From assembly GCA_905479025.1 (NCBI GenBank), contig CAJQKX010000137.1, positions 1 through 5,647 of the forward strand: DNA of 5,647 bases, in the 5' to 3' direction. Source of the DNA: an uncultured Paraglaciecola sp. (GTDB lineage: Bacteria > Pseudomonadota > Gammaproteobacteria > Enterobacterales > Alteromonadaceae). Position 1 is the stretch's first letter. Every line of letters starts with the position of its first letter. A model generated the notes under the pieces. The model did no database searches and was not told where the DNA came from. It was given only the letters and a program-made list of their open reading frames with translations. The translations under genes were made by a program, and so were the position numbers. Shown here piece after piece: positions 1 through 5,647 of the stretch.

Positions 1-1
1 A

Positions 2-148
2 GATCAAGTACAAGCCTTTAAGAATCAAGATAGAGCGAATGCTTTAGATTATAACTATGACAAAGTACCTTCATATAAAAGAACAGAAGGCTTTAAGAAA
101 AGAAATAAAAGACATAATGAATGGTTAATCAAGGTGAATAAGATCTAG
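2..148 (+). CDS. C-terminal end of an unidentified protein (5' end outside window)
   Basis: Frame 2 is open from the left edge for 48 codons and ends at TAG 146-148. The other two forward frames are stopped within this stretch, so this is the likely coding frame. The peptide is strongly basic and hydrophilic, rich in Lys, Arg and Asn. It contains YNYDKVPSYKRTEGFKKR followed by NKRHNEWLIKVNKI at the C-terminus. There is no membrane segment and no motif I can assign to a family. It runs toward the end of the leftward helicase/membrane-protein unit, with 103 bp between the two stops, so it is convergent with that unit and not part of it. The amino-acid composition suits a nucleic-acid-associated protein, but that is only a guess. 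I do not recognise the gene. Being only a tail, it could also be a remnant. Confidence 0.5.
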   Translation, partial: DQVQAFKNQDRANALDYNYDKVPSYKRTEGFKKRNKRHNEWLIKVNKI

Positions 149-251
149 TGGTAGAAGTTTAAAAAAAAAAGAATGAATAAGGCCTCTATAAATATTGACA
201 CACAATTAAATAAACTAGTCCCTCCTACATTACCTGTACCTAATTAGAATA

Positions 252-473
252 CTATGTTTCATGCACCCTAAACACCTTCCAGATCACCACTCCTCCAACC
301 ACTGAACCCAATACAAAGAGCCAGTAACCTATCTCCTCAATAAGTAATCGTTGATCATAGGTAATAGATATATCAAAGAGCCAAATAGCCCCGAAACAAG
401 CTCCGTAATACAGGAAGTATAAGCAGACTCCAGAGGCTATTGAGACTGTTAGGGTTTTGAAGAAGGTTTTCAC
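252..473 (-). CDS. Small two-TM membrane protein, coupled to the helicase-nuclease gene
   Basis: This 73-residue protein starts with GTG at 473-471, two bases after the TAG stop (478-476) of the helicase-HKD gene. The only plausible ribosome site is AAAGGG inside the last codons of that gene, about 8 nt upstream. There is no internal Met to serve as an alternative start. Two hydrophobic stretches are visible, at about residues 8-33 and 48-65. They are separated by a polar loop with acidic residues (D34, D40, E46, E47). Lys2 and Lys6 at the N-terminus and Lys66 and Arg69 after the second segment predict both ends in the cytoplasm and the loop outside. I recognise no family. The tight coupling implies co-expression with the helicase-nuclease. 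A membrane effector, anchor or regulator of the defence protein is an inference from position only. Unrelated cargo remains possible. Confidence 0.75.
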   Translation of the reverse strand: MKTFFKTLTVSIASGVCLYFLYYGACFGAIWLFDISITYDQRLLIEEIGYWLFVLGSVVGGVVIWKVFRVHET

Positions 474-475
474 AG

Positions 476-3400
476 CTAAAACCCTTTTAAACTCTGCTTT
501 TTATCACATGAAATACAAGTGACATAGGCACCAAATTTGCCTCGATTAAAAGAGACCTTAGCTCCACAATACGAGCAGTCTGGCAATTCTGCCTCCACTA
601 TGAGCGAAGGATCTTCTTTTGCAGAATTTCTATTGACGGCCATGTTGGCTGCGAACGTCCCAGTTATGTTCTTTTGCTTAATCCGAAGCATAGTCTCTTC
701 TGTTTTACCTGAAAATGACAGAGGGTTAAGAGACCCAAACCAAGCTGTATCAGCATCAATCAAGACGGCCTTTTGATGTATCTTAGATCTGAACTCGACC
801 AAAATCCCATGGGACTCAAGTTTTTCTGCAATCATTTCACTATCACTTTGGCTCATAGAGCCATTGCGATTCGGGGGCGGTATAATTACTCTGACTTTTA
901 CGCCAGATCCTATTTTCCCAATTAGCACTGGAAGTAAGTCACTGACCCTTCCTGCCGTGTAAAATCCAGAGTAAATAGCAATATACTTGTTCGCTTTTAG
1001 TAAATCCTGTTTGAGCAATGGGAAAAAACTGTCTTCATTGACTAGGCCGCTTTTTAGATCATTCAAAGTGACTCCCAAATCTTGATAGTTAAAGGCATTT
1101 GTACCTGCCTCTTCTTCAAAAGAAGATAGGTCAATAATCTCTCGAGCATCAATCACATTCCCGGTATTTTGGGCGCTATAAAGTACTTTCCTAAGATAAC
1201 CCATTGCAGGAATTTTTCCGTCAAGATACCTAAGGTTAGCAATAAAGATAAGTTGGGATTGCGAGCGACTAATTGCTACGGTTATAAGGTTAGATTTTGA
1301 TGCACTTTCTTGTGACATACTAGGGTTAAGGTAGTGTTTCTCACCTAATGAATTAACAGTATCAAAGATAATAGTGTCTTTCTCATCTCCTTGAAAAGTA
1401 TGAACAGTGCCAATCGAAGCTCGACTTTCAAAAGATTCGCCTGCGCTCATCTTTTTTAGCAATTTTGTTTGGGCTTTAAATGGCGCGCAGTAACCAATCG
1501 TGCCACTGTTTTTAGAATCCCCATACAAGCGCATAATATTTCGAGCTATCAATGAATGCATTAGATTAGAAGTTGAACCAAACGGATCCCTATCGGTAAA
1601 CGGATAAATTGCAGATGTATCAATTATAGTGACAGCTTTATTTAATATTTCTGGATGTGTTATGTCACTTGCCACTCTATCCCTTGATGTAAAAAGATAC
1701 CCGTCATAACCTATTTCACTTATGAGATCGCAAATCATAGGATCCATTCGGTATTGTTCAGAGAGCACGTCAGCATAAGAACATTTGGACCTCTTCTGGA
1801 AAATCTCCTCCATCCCTGAATAAGCAAATATATCAATACCAATAAGATCTAAAATTGTCTTATTCCTAGACTGAACAATTGGTGGTAGCTGCCTAAAATC
1901 ACCCGATATAATGCAGCGCTTGCTACTTTGGCTTGACGTGAAATATATAGCAGGAAGCAATCCCATAGATGCTTCATCTATTATTATATTGAAAAACTTC
2001 CCTAGTTCTGATGGAGATAGAAATGACTTTGTTAGCGTTGCGCCTATCATGGTTGCTTGCGATAGAATAGTTTTTCGCATTTCCTCAATTTGTTTTCTTA
2101 AAACTGAAAGCTCGCTATTTACTGTTGATAACTGGCTTTTTTCAGACTCAAGTTGATCCTTAGTTTTTGTAAAGTCATGGCCATGAGTTGCCTTTTTGGC
2201 TGTAGCTATTTCAGAGGGATATTTTTCAATTGCTAGTTTTAGATCCCTTAATTGTAAGGTTAGCTTTTCGACAGATCTCTCTGCCTCATTAAGCTTTCTT
2301 TGACTGGATGTAATATCGGCTTCTATAGATTCAATTCCTCTTGAAAAAGCCTTTCCCAAAAATCCTTTGCTTCCATACCGATCCTTTTCCTCATTGAGAT
2401 CTCTTAGCTTGCTATCAGATGCTTGCCTTCTAACTAAAGACTTATTAATTTTATTTTCAAAGTCACTAATATTTTTGTTTGCACTTAACTGCTGTTTTTC
2501 TATATCTATAAGTTTTTCAAATGCCAAAAGCAGTTTTTCAAATTGTTGAATCTTCAGCCCATACTTCGAGGCCTTGTATTCAAGCTCTTTTATCTGATTA
2601 GTCAGTTCCGCACTTTTTCTTTCAGCGATCCCGTCCACTGTGACATAGGAACTAAATTCATCTGAGAGCTCTTTCTGACTAATTCGACCAACTCTCACTA
2701 TTTTTCCATCTTCTAAATCTTTTAAGCGACCCTGTTTTTTTATTTCTCTACAAAGTTTTAACAGCACCTGATCCACAGCTTGGTTTGTATTCGAGCAAAC
2801 CAAAGTTCTTTCCTCGCTTGTAAAAAAATGAGCAGCGATGGTTCCAAGCGCCTGTGTTTTTCCTGTTCCCGGCGGCCCCCAAAGGAATGATATAGAATGA
2901 CTGAGCGCTTTTTTAACAAAGCTAGATTGACCAGAGTTCAGACCAGAGACATCCGCAACAGTGTATTCCTCTGCCTTAAGTCGGTCTGACTTTCCCTCTA
3001 TTAACATATCAGATAAGTTAGTGTTCATACCCACAGGTGAATAATTTCTAGTATTAATTCCAAGCTCTGCTTCATACCTATCTTGCAGAGCTTCGAGTAA
3101 TGCGGCCTCATCTTGAGTGATCGAACAAGCAGCTATGGACTCTCCAAAATCTTCTTCCAGAGATATTATAATACTCGTGGGTGCACCAGATAGTATTGAG
3201 ACAATTGAGCCTTTAGTCCGTTTAGAACCTGCTTTAACGTTAATACTTGCACCTTCGAAAAACTCTTCATCGCTAGAATAAACAAAAGAGTAGATGTGCC
3301 CGTATTCACCTGATATTTTATTCTGCTTTTTCCCGTGTTTGAGGTGAACCGTTTTAGAGAATTTAGCACCTTTTCTTATTTCCCAAATCAGTCCAGACAA

Positions 3401-3967
3401 AGCACATTTAAACTTTTCAGAATTTGAGTTCGCCTCTGCCAACCCTCTAACCTCGAACGTAACTTCAGGAGTTAAAGACCAGACTTGTGGCAGTCCTGTT
3501 AGATCGGGAGAGGCCTCTCTGATATATCCTAATTTGCCAAGCAGTTTCGAAGTCTCACTTTTATTAGATTCTGTTTTTTTTGCAACATCCTCGAAACGTT
3601 TCTTTGTATTTTGACTATTACGCGATGAGGATTTATCTGACTGTAAAATTATAGAACTCTGCTCAGAGACGGGTTCCTTTAAAGCCTTGGTAGCTTTATT
3701 GTCAACTTCTTTTATAGAGTTTTTCTTTTCGGTTGCGGTTTTTGATGACGATTTAGTTTTGCCTGCTTGGCGGCTAGCCTCTGGGGAGGTCTTAGAATTT
3801 ATATAGCCTTGCGCTTTCTTGACATACGGTGCAAGACTTTTTTTCGCTTTTTTCCTGTACGTGATTTCATGTAATAGTTCTTTCAAAAGCGCGGTGTCAT
3901 CTTTATTTTGATCAATTGCCTTTTTTAATTCTGCTGCAGATAGATTAATGTGCTTCCTTTTAGGCAT
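476..3967 (-). CDS. SF1 Upf1/Dna2-like helicase fused to PLD (HKD) nuclease; Mokosh type II MkoC-like
   Basis: A 1163-residue predicted cytoplasmic ATP-dependent helicase-nuclease. Residues 1-60 form a basic helical N-terminus, and about 61-140 are a Ser/Lys-rich, probably disordered linker. Residues about 145-300 are beta-rich and resemble the 1B region of Upf1-like helicases. The helicase core is complete: Walker A GPPGTGKT 364-371, DEAS 664-667, GDFRQLPP 689-696, QYRM 738-741, GTVHTFQGDE 853-862 and VAISRS 897-902. Residues about 447-640 form a long coiled coil between motifs Ia and II. A C-terminal PLD domain (about 975-1110) has one perfect HKD motif: H1064, K1066, D1071, then G1078-S-L-N1081. 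A zinc ribbon follows with Cys 1131, 1134, 1151 and 1154, similar to topoisomerase C4 fingers. A COG1112-type helicase fused to PLD is the published architecture of type II Mokosh (MkoC) anti-phage defence. I infer that role from domain order, not from a homology search. The ATG start has only a weak GGA-type ribosome site, but no other Met occurs before residue 314. An out-of-frame five-codon ORF (ATG at 3977-3975) overlaps the start. No inactivating change is visible. Confidence 0.9.
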   Translation of the reverse strand: MPKRKHINLSAAELKKAIDQNKDDTALLKELLHEITYRKKAKKSLAPYVKKAQGYINSKTSPEASRQAGKTKSSSKTATEKKNSIKEVDNKATKALKEPVSEQSSIILQSDKSSSRNSQNTKKRFEDVAKKTESNKSETSKLLGKLGYIREASPDLTGLPQVWSLTPEVTFEVRGLAEANSNSEKFKCALSGLIWEIRKGAKFSKTVHLKHGKKQNKISGEYGHIYSFVYSSDEEFFEGASINVKAGSKRTKGSIVSILSGAPTSIIISLEEDFGESIAACSITQDEAALLEALQDRYEAELGINTRNYSPVGMNTNLSDMLIEGKSDRLKAEEYTVADVSGLNSGQSSFVKKALSHSISFLWGPPGTGKTQALGTIAAHFFTSEERTLVCSNTNQAVDQVLLKLCREIKKQGRLKDLEDGKIVRVGRISQKELSDEFSSYVTVDGIAERKSAELTNQIKELEYKASKYGLKIQQFEKLLLAFEKLIDIEKQQLSANKNISDFENKINKSLVRRQASDSKLRDLNEEKDRYGSKGFLGKAFSRGIESIEADITSSQRKLNEAERSVEKLTLQLRDLKLAIEKYPSEIATAKKATHGHDFTKTKDQLESEKSQLSTVNSELSVLRKQIEEMRKTILSQATMIGATLTKSFLSPSELGKFFNIIIDEASMGLLPAIYFTSSQSSKRCIISGDFRQLPPIVQSRNKTILDLIGIDIFAYSGMEEIFQKRSKCSYADVLSEQYRMDPMICDLISEIGYDGYLFTSRDRVASDITHPEILNKAVTIIDTSAIYPFTDRDPFGSTSNLMHSLIARNIMRLYGDSKNSGTIGYCAPFKAQTKLLKKMSAGESFESRASIGTVHTFQGDEKDTIIFDTVNSLGEKHYLNPSMSQESASKSNLITVAISRSQSQLIFIANLRYLDGKIPAMGYLRKVLYSAQNTGNVIDAREIIDLSSFEEEAGTNAFNYQDLGVTLNDLKSGLVNEDSFFPLLKQDLLKANKYIAIYSGFYTAGRVSDLLPVLIGKIGSGVKVRVIIPPPNRNGSMSQSDSEMIAEKLESHGILVEFRSKIHQKAVLIDADTAWFGSLNPLSFSGKTEETMLRIKQKNITGTFAANMAVNRNSAKEDPSLIVEAELPDCSYCGAKVSFNRGKFGAYVTCISCDKKQSLKGF

Positions 3968-4087
3968 AACAATGCATCCAATACTTGTATTTTGTGTACG
4001 ATCAACTTAAATATATGTTAAAAACTTTAAAATAGCATCTAAAATCAAATTAGCTAAAAATACCCTGAGTCTTTAAAGGAGATATAG
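3968..4087. promoter_or_regulatory. Shared divergent promoter region between helicase-nuclease and DEDD exonuclease genes
   Basis: This 120-bp AT-rich spacer separates two start codons that point away from each other, so it must hold both promoters. Rightward candidates are TTGTAT (3985-3990), 17 bp, TAAATA (4008-4013), or TTGTGT (3992-3997), 16 bp, TATGTT (4014-4019). A leftward candidate on the minus strand is TTAACA (4021-4016), 17 bp, TACACA (3998-3993). None is a strong sigma-70 match. The candidates overlap, which would make the two transcripts compete. A partial direct repeat, TAGCATCTAAAA (4033-4044) and TAGCTAAAA (4051-4059), could be an operator, but AT-rich DNA gives such repeats by chance. 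The region's role is secure from gene orientation; the individual boxes are tentative. Confidence 0.45.
4075..4081 (+). promoter_or_regulatory. Strong Shine-Dalgarno site of the DEDD exonuclease gene
   Basis: AAAGGAG lies 6 nt before the ATG at 4088-4090, close to the ideal sequence and spacing. It fixes the start of the exonuclease gene. It contrasts with the poor ribosome site of the divergent helicase-nuclease gene, suggesting the exonuclease-like protein is translated more efficiently per transcript. Confidence 0.8.
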
Positions 4088-4753
4088 ATGAGCGGAGAAG
4101 TTCTTTCCATTGCAGATTATCGTTCAGCGCTATATTTGGATTTCGAAGGTGAAGGTCAAAAGCGTGACAAAGGAAAAACTCTTCCCCTACCACATATGGC
4201 GGGTTTATATCGTCCTAAGGATACTGGAAGAGGCGGCACTTACCGATGTGTTTTTTTTAAAACAAATTGGAAAATTTCATCTAAGGTAAAAACAAATATT
4301 TCGGTCGAGGACTTCGAGTCTTGCTTCGTATCTATTCTGAAGGAAATATCAGAAACTAATAAAAAATTACTTTTCTGGTCAGACCATGAAAGGAAGATAC
4401 TTCAATATTGGTTGAGTAATGAAACATTTCAGGCCCTAGAACCCCTCTTAGTTAATATAAAACCGGCTACAGACAAGTATATAAATAAGAAGCGCCTTAA
4501 GCCGCAGGATCGAACGCTTTTCGAATCATTCAAGACTTTATATCCAAAAAGAAAACCCCCTGAAAGCCTCGAGTATGGTGCAGCTGAAACGTGTAGGAAG
4601 ATTGATAAGGCCTGCGAAAAACATTCGACATGGGGGCAGTTCTCGTCAAAGGAGAAACAATACGTTAGAGATCTGCTGAGATATAATGAAACAGACTGCA
4701 AATTAAGTTGGCTAATAGCAAAGAAAATTGGCGGGTACTTTAAAAAATCATAA
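4088..4753 (+). CDS. Stand-alone DEDD exonuclease-like protein (YprB/RNase_H_2-type RNase H fold)
   Basis: A 221-residue predicted cytoplasmic 3'-5' exonuclease. Near the N-terminus a hydrophobic strand leads into YLDFEG, with D18 and E20 as the expected metal-binding DxE pair. FWSDHERKIL (97-104 onward; D99 and E101) matches the place of motif II in RNase_H_2-type proteins. The C-terminal RYNETDCKLSWLI has Y199 and D203 in the Y-N-x-x-D-C pattern typical of the YprB and TM0106 RNase_H_2 families. There is no helicase, RecB-type nuclease, signal peptide or membrane segment. The start is set by a strong AAAGGAG site. The gene is transcribed divergently from the helicase-HKD gene across 120 bp. 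In TM0106-type proteins a related exonuclease domain is fused to a RecB-like nuclease and a Dna2-like helicase, which supports a shared task in nucleic-acid processing. The substrate (RNA or DNA) cannot be told. Family match is by motif only, and spacing between motifs is divergent; non-catalytic relatives are possible. Confidence 0.72.
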   Translation: MSGEVLSIADYRSALYLDFEGEGQKRDKGKTLPLPHMAGLYRPKDTGRGGTYRCVFFKTNWKISSKVKTNISVEDFESCFVSILKEISETNKKLLFWSDHERKILQYWLSNETFQALEPLLVNIKPATDKYINKKRLKPQDRTLFESFKTLYPKRKPPESLEYGAAETCRKIDKACEKHSTWGQFSSKEKQYVRDLLRYNETDCKLSWLIAKKIGGYFKKS

Positions 4754-4760
4754 CCCAAGC

Positions 4761-4797
4761 AACTTCTCTTCCTAACGCTCAATACGCTTCGCAATCT
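4761..4797 (-). repeat. Left copy of a 37-bp direct repeat; amber-interrupted relic of a small ORF
   Basis: This segment is identical at 33 of 37 bases, without gaps, to 5233-5269, and lies in the same orientation. The last 18 or so bases, CAATACGCTTCGCAATCT, are exact. Read on the minus strand it encodes EQIAKRIER, an amber TAG, then EEKLLGL. This aligns with MKIAKRIELQEKKLLD of the small ORF at 5184-5285, with TAG where that ORF has CAG. It has no start codon and fills most of the gap between the convergent exonuclease and exported-protein genes. It is best read as a decayed duplicate. Confidence 0.75.
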
Positions 4798-4815
4798 GTT
4801 CGTGAAATGTACTAA

Positions 4816-5184
4816 CTATGTTTTTCGACAGATCGCAGTGTTAACGGTAACCCCACTCCGCCCAACAAAACTATGTGCAAACTTACCCTCAATGAACACG
4901 ACTTTACTGTTCTCATCTTCCGCTGACCAAGATTCTAAATTTGGAAAGCTACCCAACTCCGCCAATCCTATCACCGTAAATTGGAAAAAATTCTCTGAGC
5001 TATCAAACACCATAGCATTCTTCTCTTTACTCAGATGAAACGTAAAGTCTTTTAATTTAAAAGGGGTTCGCTCGCCATCCAAATCTACCCTAGAGTGATG
5101 TGTCGCAGTACAAAAATATGTATCACCCCAATCTGCATAGCTCATTGGGCTAATTAGTATCAGTGCTAACAGTACTTGTTTCAT
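4816..5184 (-). CDS. Small exported protein with Sec signal peptide, function unknown
   Basis: A 122-residue protein whose first 17 residues, MKQVLLALILISPMSYA, form a signal peptide: a charged start, a hydrophobic core and a small residue before the predicted cut at A17/D18. The mature part, about 105 residues, begins DWGDTYFC and is rich in predicted beta strands. It contains exactly two cysteines, C25 near the start and C119 near the end, which could form a periplasmic disulfide tying the termini together. There is no lipobox, so it should be soluble in the periplasm or secreted. The ATG at 5184-5182 has AGGGG about 5 nt upstream and shares one base with the TAA of the preceding small ORF (TAATG), a sign of translational coupling. 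I do not recognise the family. A small periplasmic binding or inhibitor-like protein is possible, but nothing in the sequence shows that. It is flanked by the 37-bp direct repeats. Confidence 0.8.
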   Translation of the reverse strand: MKQVLLALILISPMSYADWGDTYFCTATHHSRVDLDGERTPFKLKDFTFHLSKEKNAMVFDSSENFFQFTVIGLAELGSFPNLESWSAEDENSKVVFIEGKFAHSFVGRSGVTVNTAICRKT

Positions 5185-5285
5185 TACGACCCCTTTTCAT
5201 GGCAATTAACAACAGCCTTCTGAGTATCCAATAACTTCTTTTCCTGAAGTTCAATACGCTTCGCAATCTTCATATAATCCTGCAT
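5184..5285 (-). CDS. Possible small ORF (33 or 29 residues) overlapping the exported-protein gene
   Basis: An open frame after an in-frame TAG reads MQDYMKIAKRIELQEKKL and continues to NCHEKGS before TAA at 5186-5184. Two starts are possible. The ATG at 5285-5283 has no ribosome site. The ATG at 5273-5271 has AGGA about 4 nt upstream and gives 29 residues. The peptide is Lys/Glu-rich and should be an amphipathic helix, with one Cys near the end. Its stop overlaps the next start by one base, and it follows the HNH gene by 21 nt, so it could be a real link in a leftward operon, a coupling leader, or the tail of an older truncated gene. A relic of the same peptide at 4761-4797 argues that this sequence was once a coding unit that duplicated. 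No family recognised. Confidence 0.4.
   Translation of the reverse strand: MQDYMKIAKRIELQEKKLLDTQKAVVNCHEKGS
5233..5269 (-). repeat. Right copy of the 37-bp direct repeat (inside the small ORF)
   Basis: This is the partner of 4761-4797, with four mismatches in 37 positions and the same orientation, 472 bp apart. It encodes the IAKRIELQEKK part of the small ORF without interruption. The two copies bracket the whole exported-protein gene, so recombination between them would delete that gene cleanly. Confidence 0.75.
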
Positions 5286-5306
5286 ACACGGCTAATGTGC
5301 AACCAT

Positions 5307-5647
5307 CTATAAGCTTAAGCCACACCTACCAAACACCTTCTTATCATTAGAAACCAATGACAAACCATACTTAACCTTCACAGCATAATACTTCTGCACA
5401 TACTCACAGAACCTAACGATCTCATACTCCAAGCCTCTACCATCACGGCTTCTGCGCAAGAAATCACTAGGGCCTTCAGAGCCTTTAGAACTGTTCACAC
5501 GGCCGCATGACGGCACATGATTAGACCTGTCGTTAGCGAAGGATTCCTTCCTAGAATCGCTCCAAGAGGATGCTCCGCTCTCGTATGCGTCTTTGAGGCT
5601 GACGATGTGGTCGATGTTGATGAAGTCACAGGTTTTGTTAGTGTAAA
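5307..5647 (-). CDS. HNH endonuclease-family protein (GmrSD C-terminal/DUF1524-like), C-terminal part; 5' end outside window
   Basis: The frame is open from the right edge to TAG at 5309-5307, giving 112 residues of a longer leftward gene. A GTG at 5516-5514 within it is not the real start, because coding similarity continues upstream to the edge. The visible start of the domain is CDFINIDHIVSLKDAYESGA, where D-H is the expected HNH-type catalytic core. This is followed by W-S-x-x-x-(K/R)-E-x-F-A-N-D (SSWSDSRKESFAND) and by SNHV with NSSKGSEGPSDFL, matching the N-x-S-K-G-x-x-x-P-x-(D/E)-(W/F)-L block of this family. The C-terminal CEYVQKYYAVKVKYGLSL matches the usual helical end. These proteins are metal-dependent nucleases, found both as secreted or periplasmic enzymes and as domains of type IV restriction systems. 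Which applies here depends on the missing N-terminus. It is upstream of, and probably co-transcribed with, the small ORF and the exported protein. Confidence 0.85.
   Translation of the reverse strand, partial: YTNKTCDFINIDHIVSLKDAYESGASSWSDSRKESFANDRSNHVPSCGRVNSSKGSEGPSDFLRRSRDGRGLEYEIVRFCEYVQKYYAVKVKYGLSLVSNDKKVFGRCGLSL

Noticed and set aside
149..251. Rho-independent terminator for the leftward operon at the A10 tract (161-170, T10 on the minus strand)
   Set aside because: The T tract is there, but the bases before it form no stable stem-loop; AGGCCT is a loopless palindrome only. The rest of this gap shows nothing but AT-rich sequence.
476..3967. Frameshift or inactivation of the helicase-nuclease
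   Set aside because: The frame is continuous over 1163 codons, and all the helicase motifs, the HKD residues and the four zinc-ribbon cysteines are intact.
4429..4794. Leftward 121-codon open frame antisense to the exonuclease gene
   Set aside because: It overlaps a motif-bearing gene, lacks a ribosome site and resembles no protein family; it is an antisense shadow.
4751..4815. Possible integron attC site around GTTAGGA on the minus strand (4770-4780), given the small-ORF context
   Set aside because: The core differs from GTTRRRY at the last base, no matching RYYYAAC partner with internal symmetry is present, and the second repeat copy lacks the core.
4802..5038. Rightward 78-codon open frame over the exported-protein gene
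   Set aside because: The opposite strand has a signal peptide, a ribosome site and operon spacing; this frame has none.
4761..5269. Repeat pair as a CRISPR array
   Set aside because: There are only two imperfect copies, 472 bp apart, with a gene between them, and the differences fit coding decay.
5307..5516. HNH-family gene starting at the GTG 5516-5514 as a complete 69-residue protein
   Set aside because: The frame stays open to the edge and the upstream residues carry the IDHIV catalytic core, so the GTG is an internal valine codon.

Overview
This window looks like accessory (defence-island type) DNA from a Gram-negative bacterium, possibly a marine or environmental gammaproteobacterium. 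That placement is weak. It rests on a classic Sec signal peptide on a small exported protein, an AT-leaning composition and the general look of the genes. There is no rRNA, tRNA, integrase or core gene to anchor taxonomy.

Layout, left to right. (1) Positions 2-148 hold the last 48 codons of an unidentified rightward gene. (2) Positions 252-3967 hold a leftward two-gene unit. The first gene encodes an 1163-residue protein that joins a complete Upf1/Dna2-like SF1 helicase (COG1112-like) to a C-terminal HKD (phospholipase D) nuclease domain and a four-cysteine zinc ribbon. This is the architecture described for the single-protein type II Mokosh anti-phage system (MkoC). Two bases after its stop, a GTG-started 73-residue protein with two membrane segments begins. 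(3) A 120-bp AT-rich region (3968-4087) is shared by divergent promoters. (4) Positions 4088-4753 encode, rightward, a 221-residue stand-alone exonuclease-like protein with DEDD/RNase H-fold motifs, resembling the YprB/RNase_H_2 type. (5) Positions 4816 to the right edge hold a leftward cluster: the C-terminal part of an HNH endonuclease-family protein (GmrSD C-terminal/DUF1524-like), a possible 29-33-residue small ORF, and a 122-residue exported protein with two cysteines. The last two touch at a TAATG junction.

How the genes may work together (inference). The helicase-HKD protein, the DEDD exonuclease and the two-TM protein are packed as a divergent module around one regulatory region. RecB-like nuclease, RNase_H_2 exonuclease and Dna2-like helicase domains are known to be fused in other bacterial proteins (TM0106-type). 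A separate DEDD exonuclease next to a related helicase carrying a different nuclease is therefore plausibly functional and not chance. If so, this is an extended Mokosh-like defence locus with two additional candidate components. The HNH/exported-protein cluster reads as a separate transcription unit.

The least explained structure is a 37-bp direct repeat (33/37 identical) at 4761-4797 and 5233-5269 that brackets the exported-protein gene. The right copy lies in the small ORF. The left copy is a translatable but amber-interrupted relic of the same peptide, which suggests a decayed duplication.
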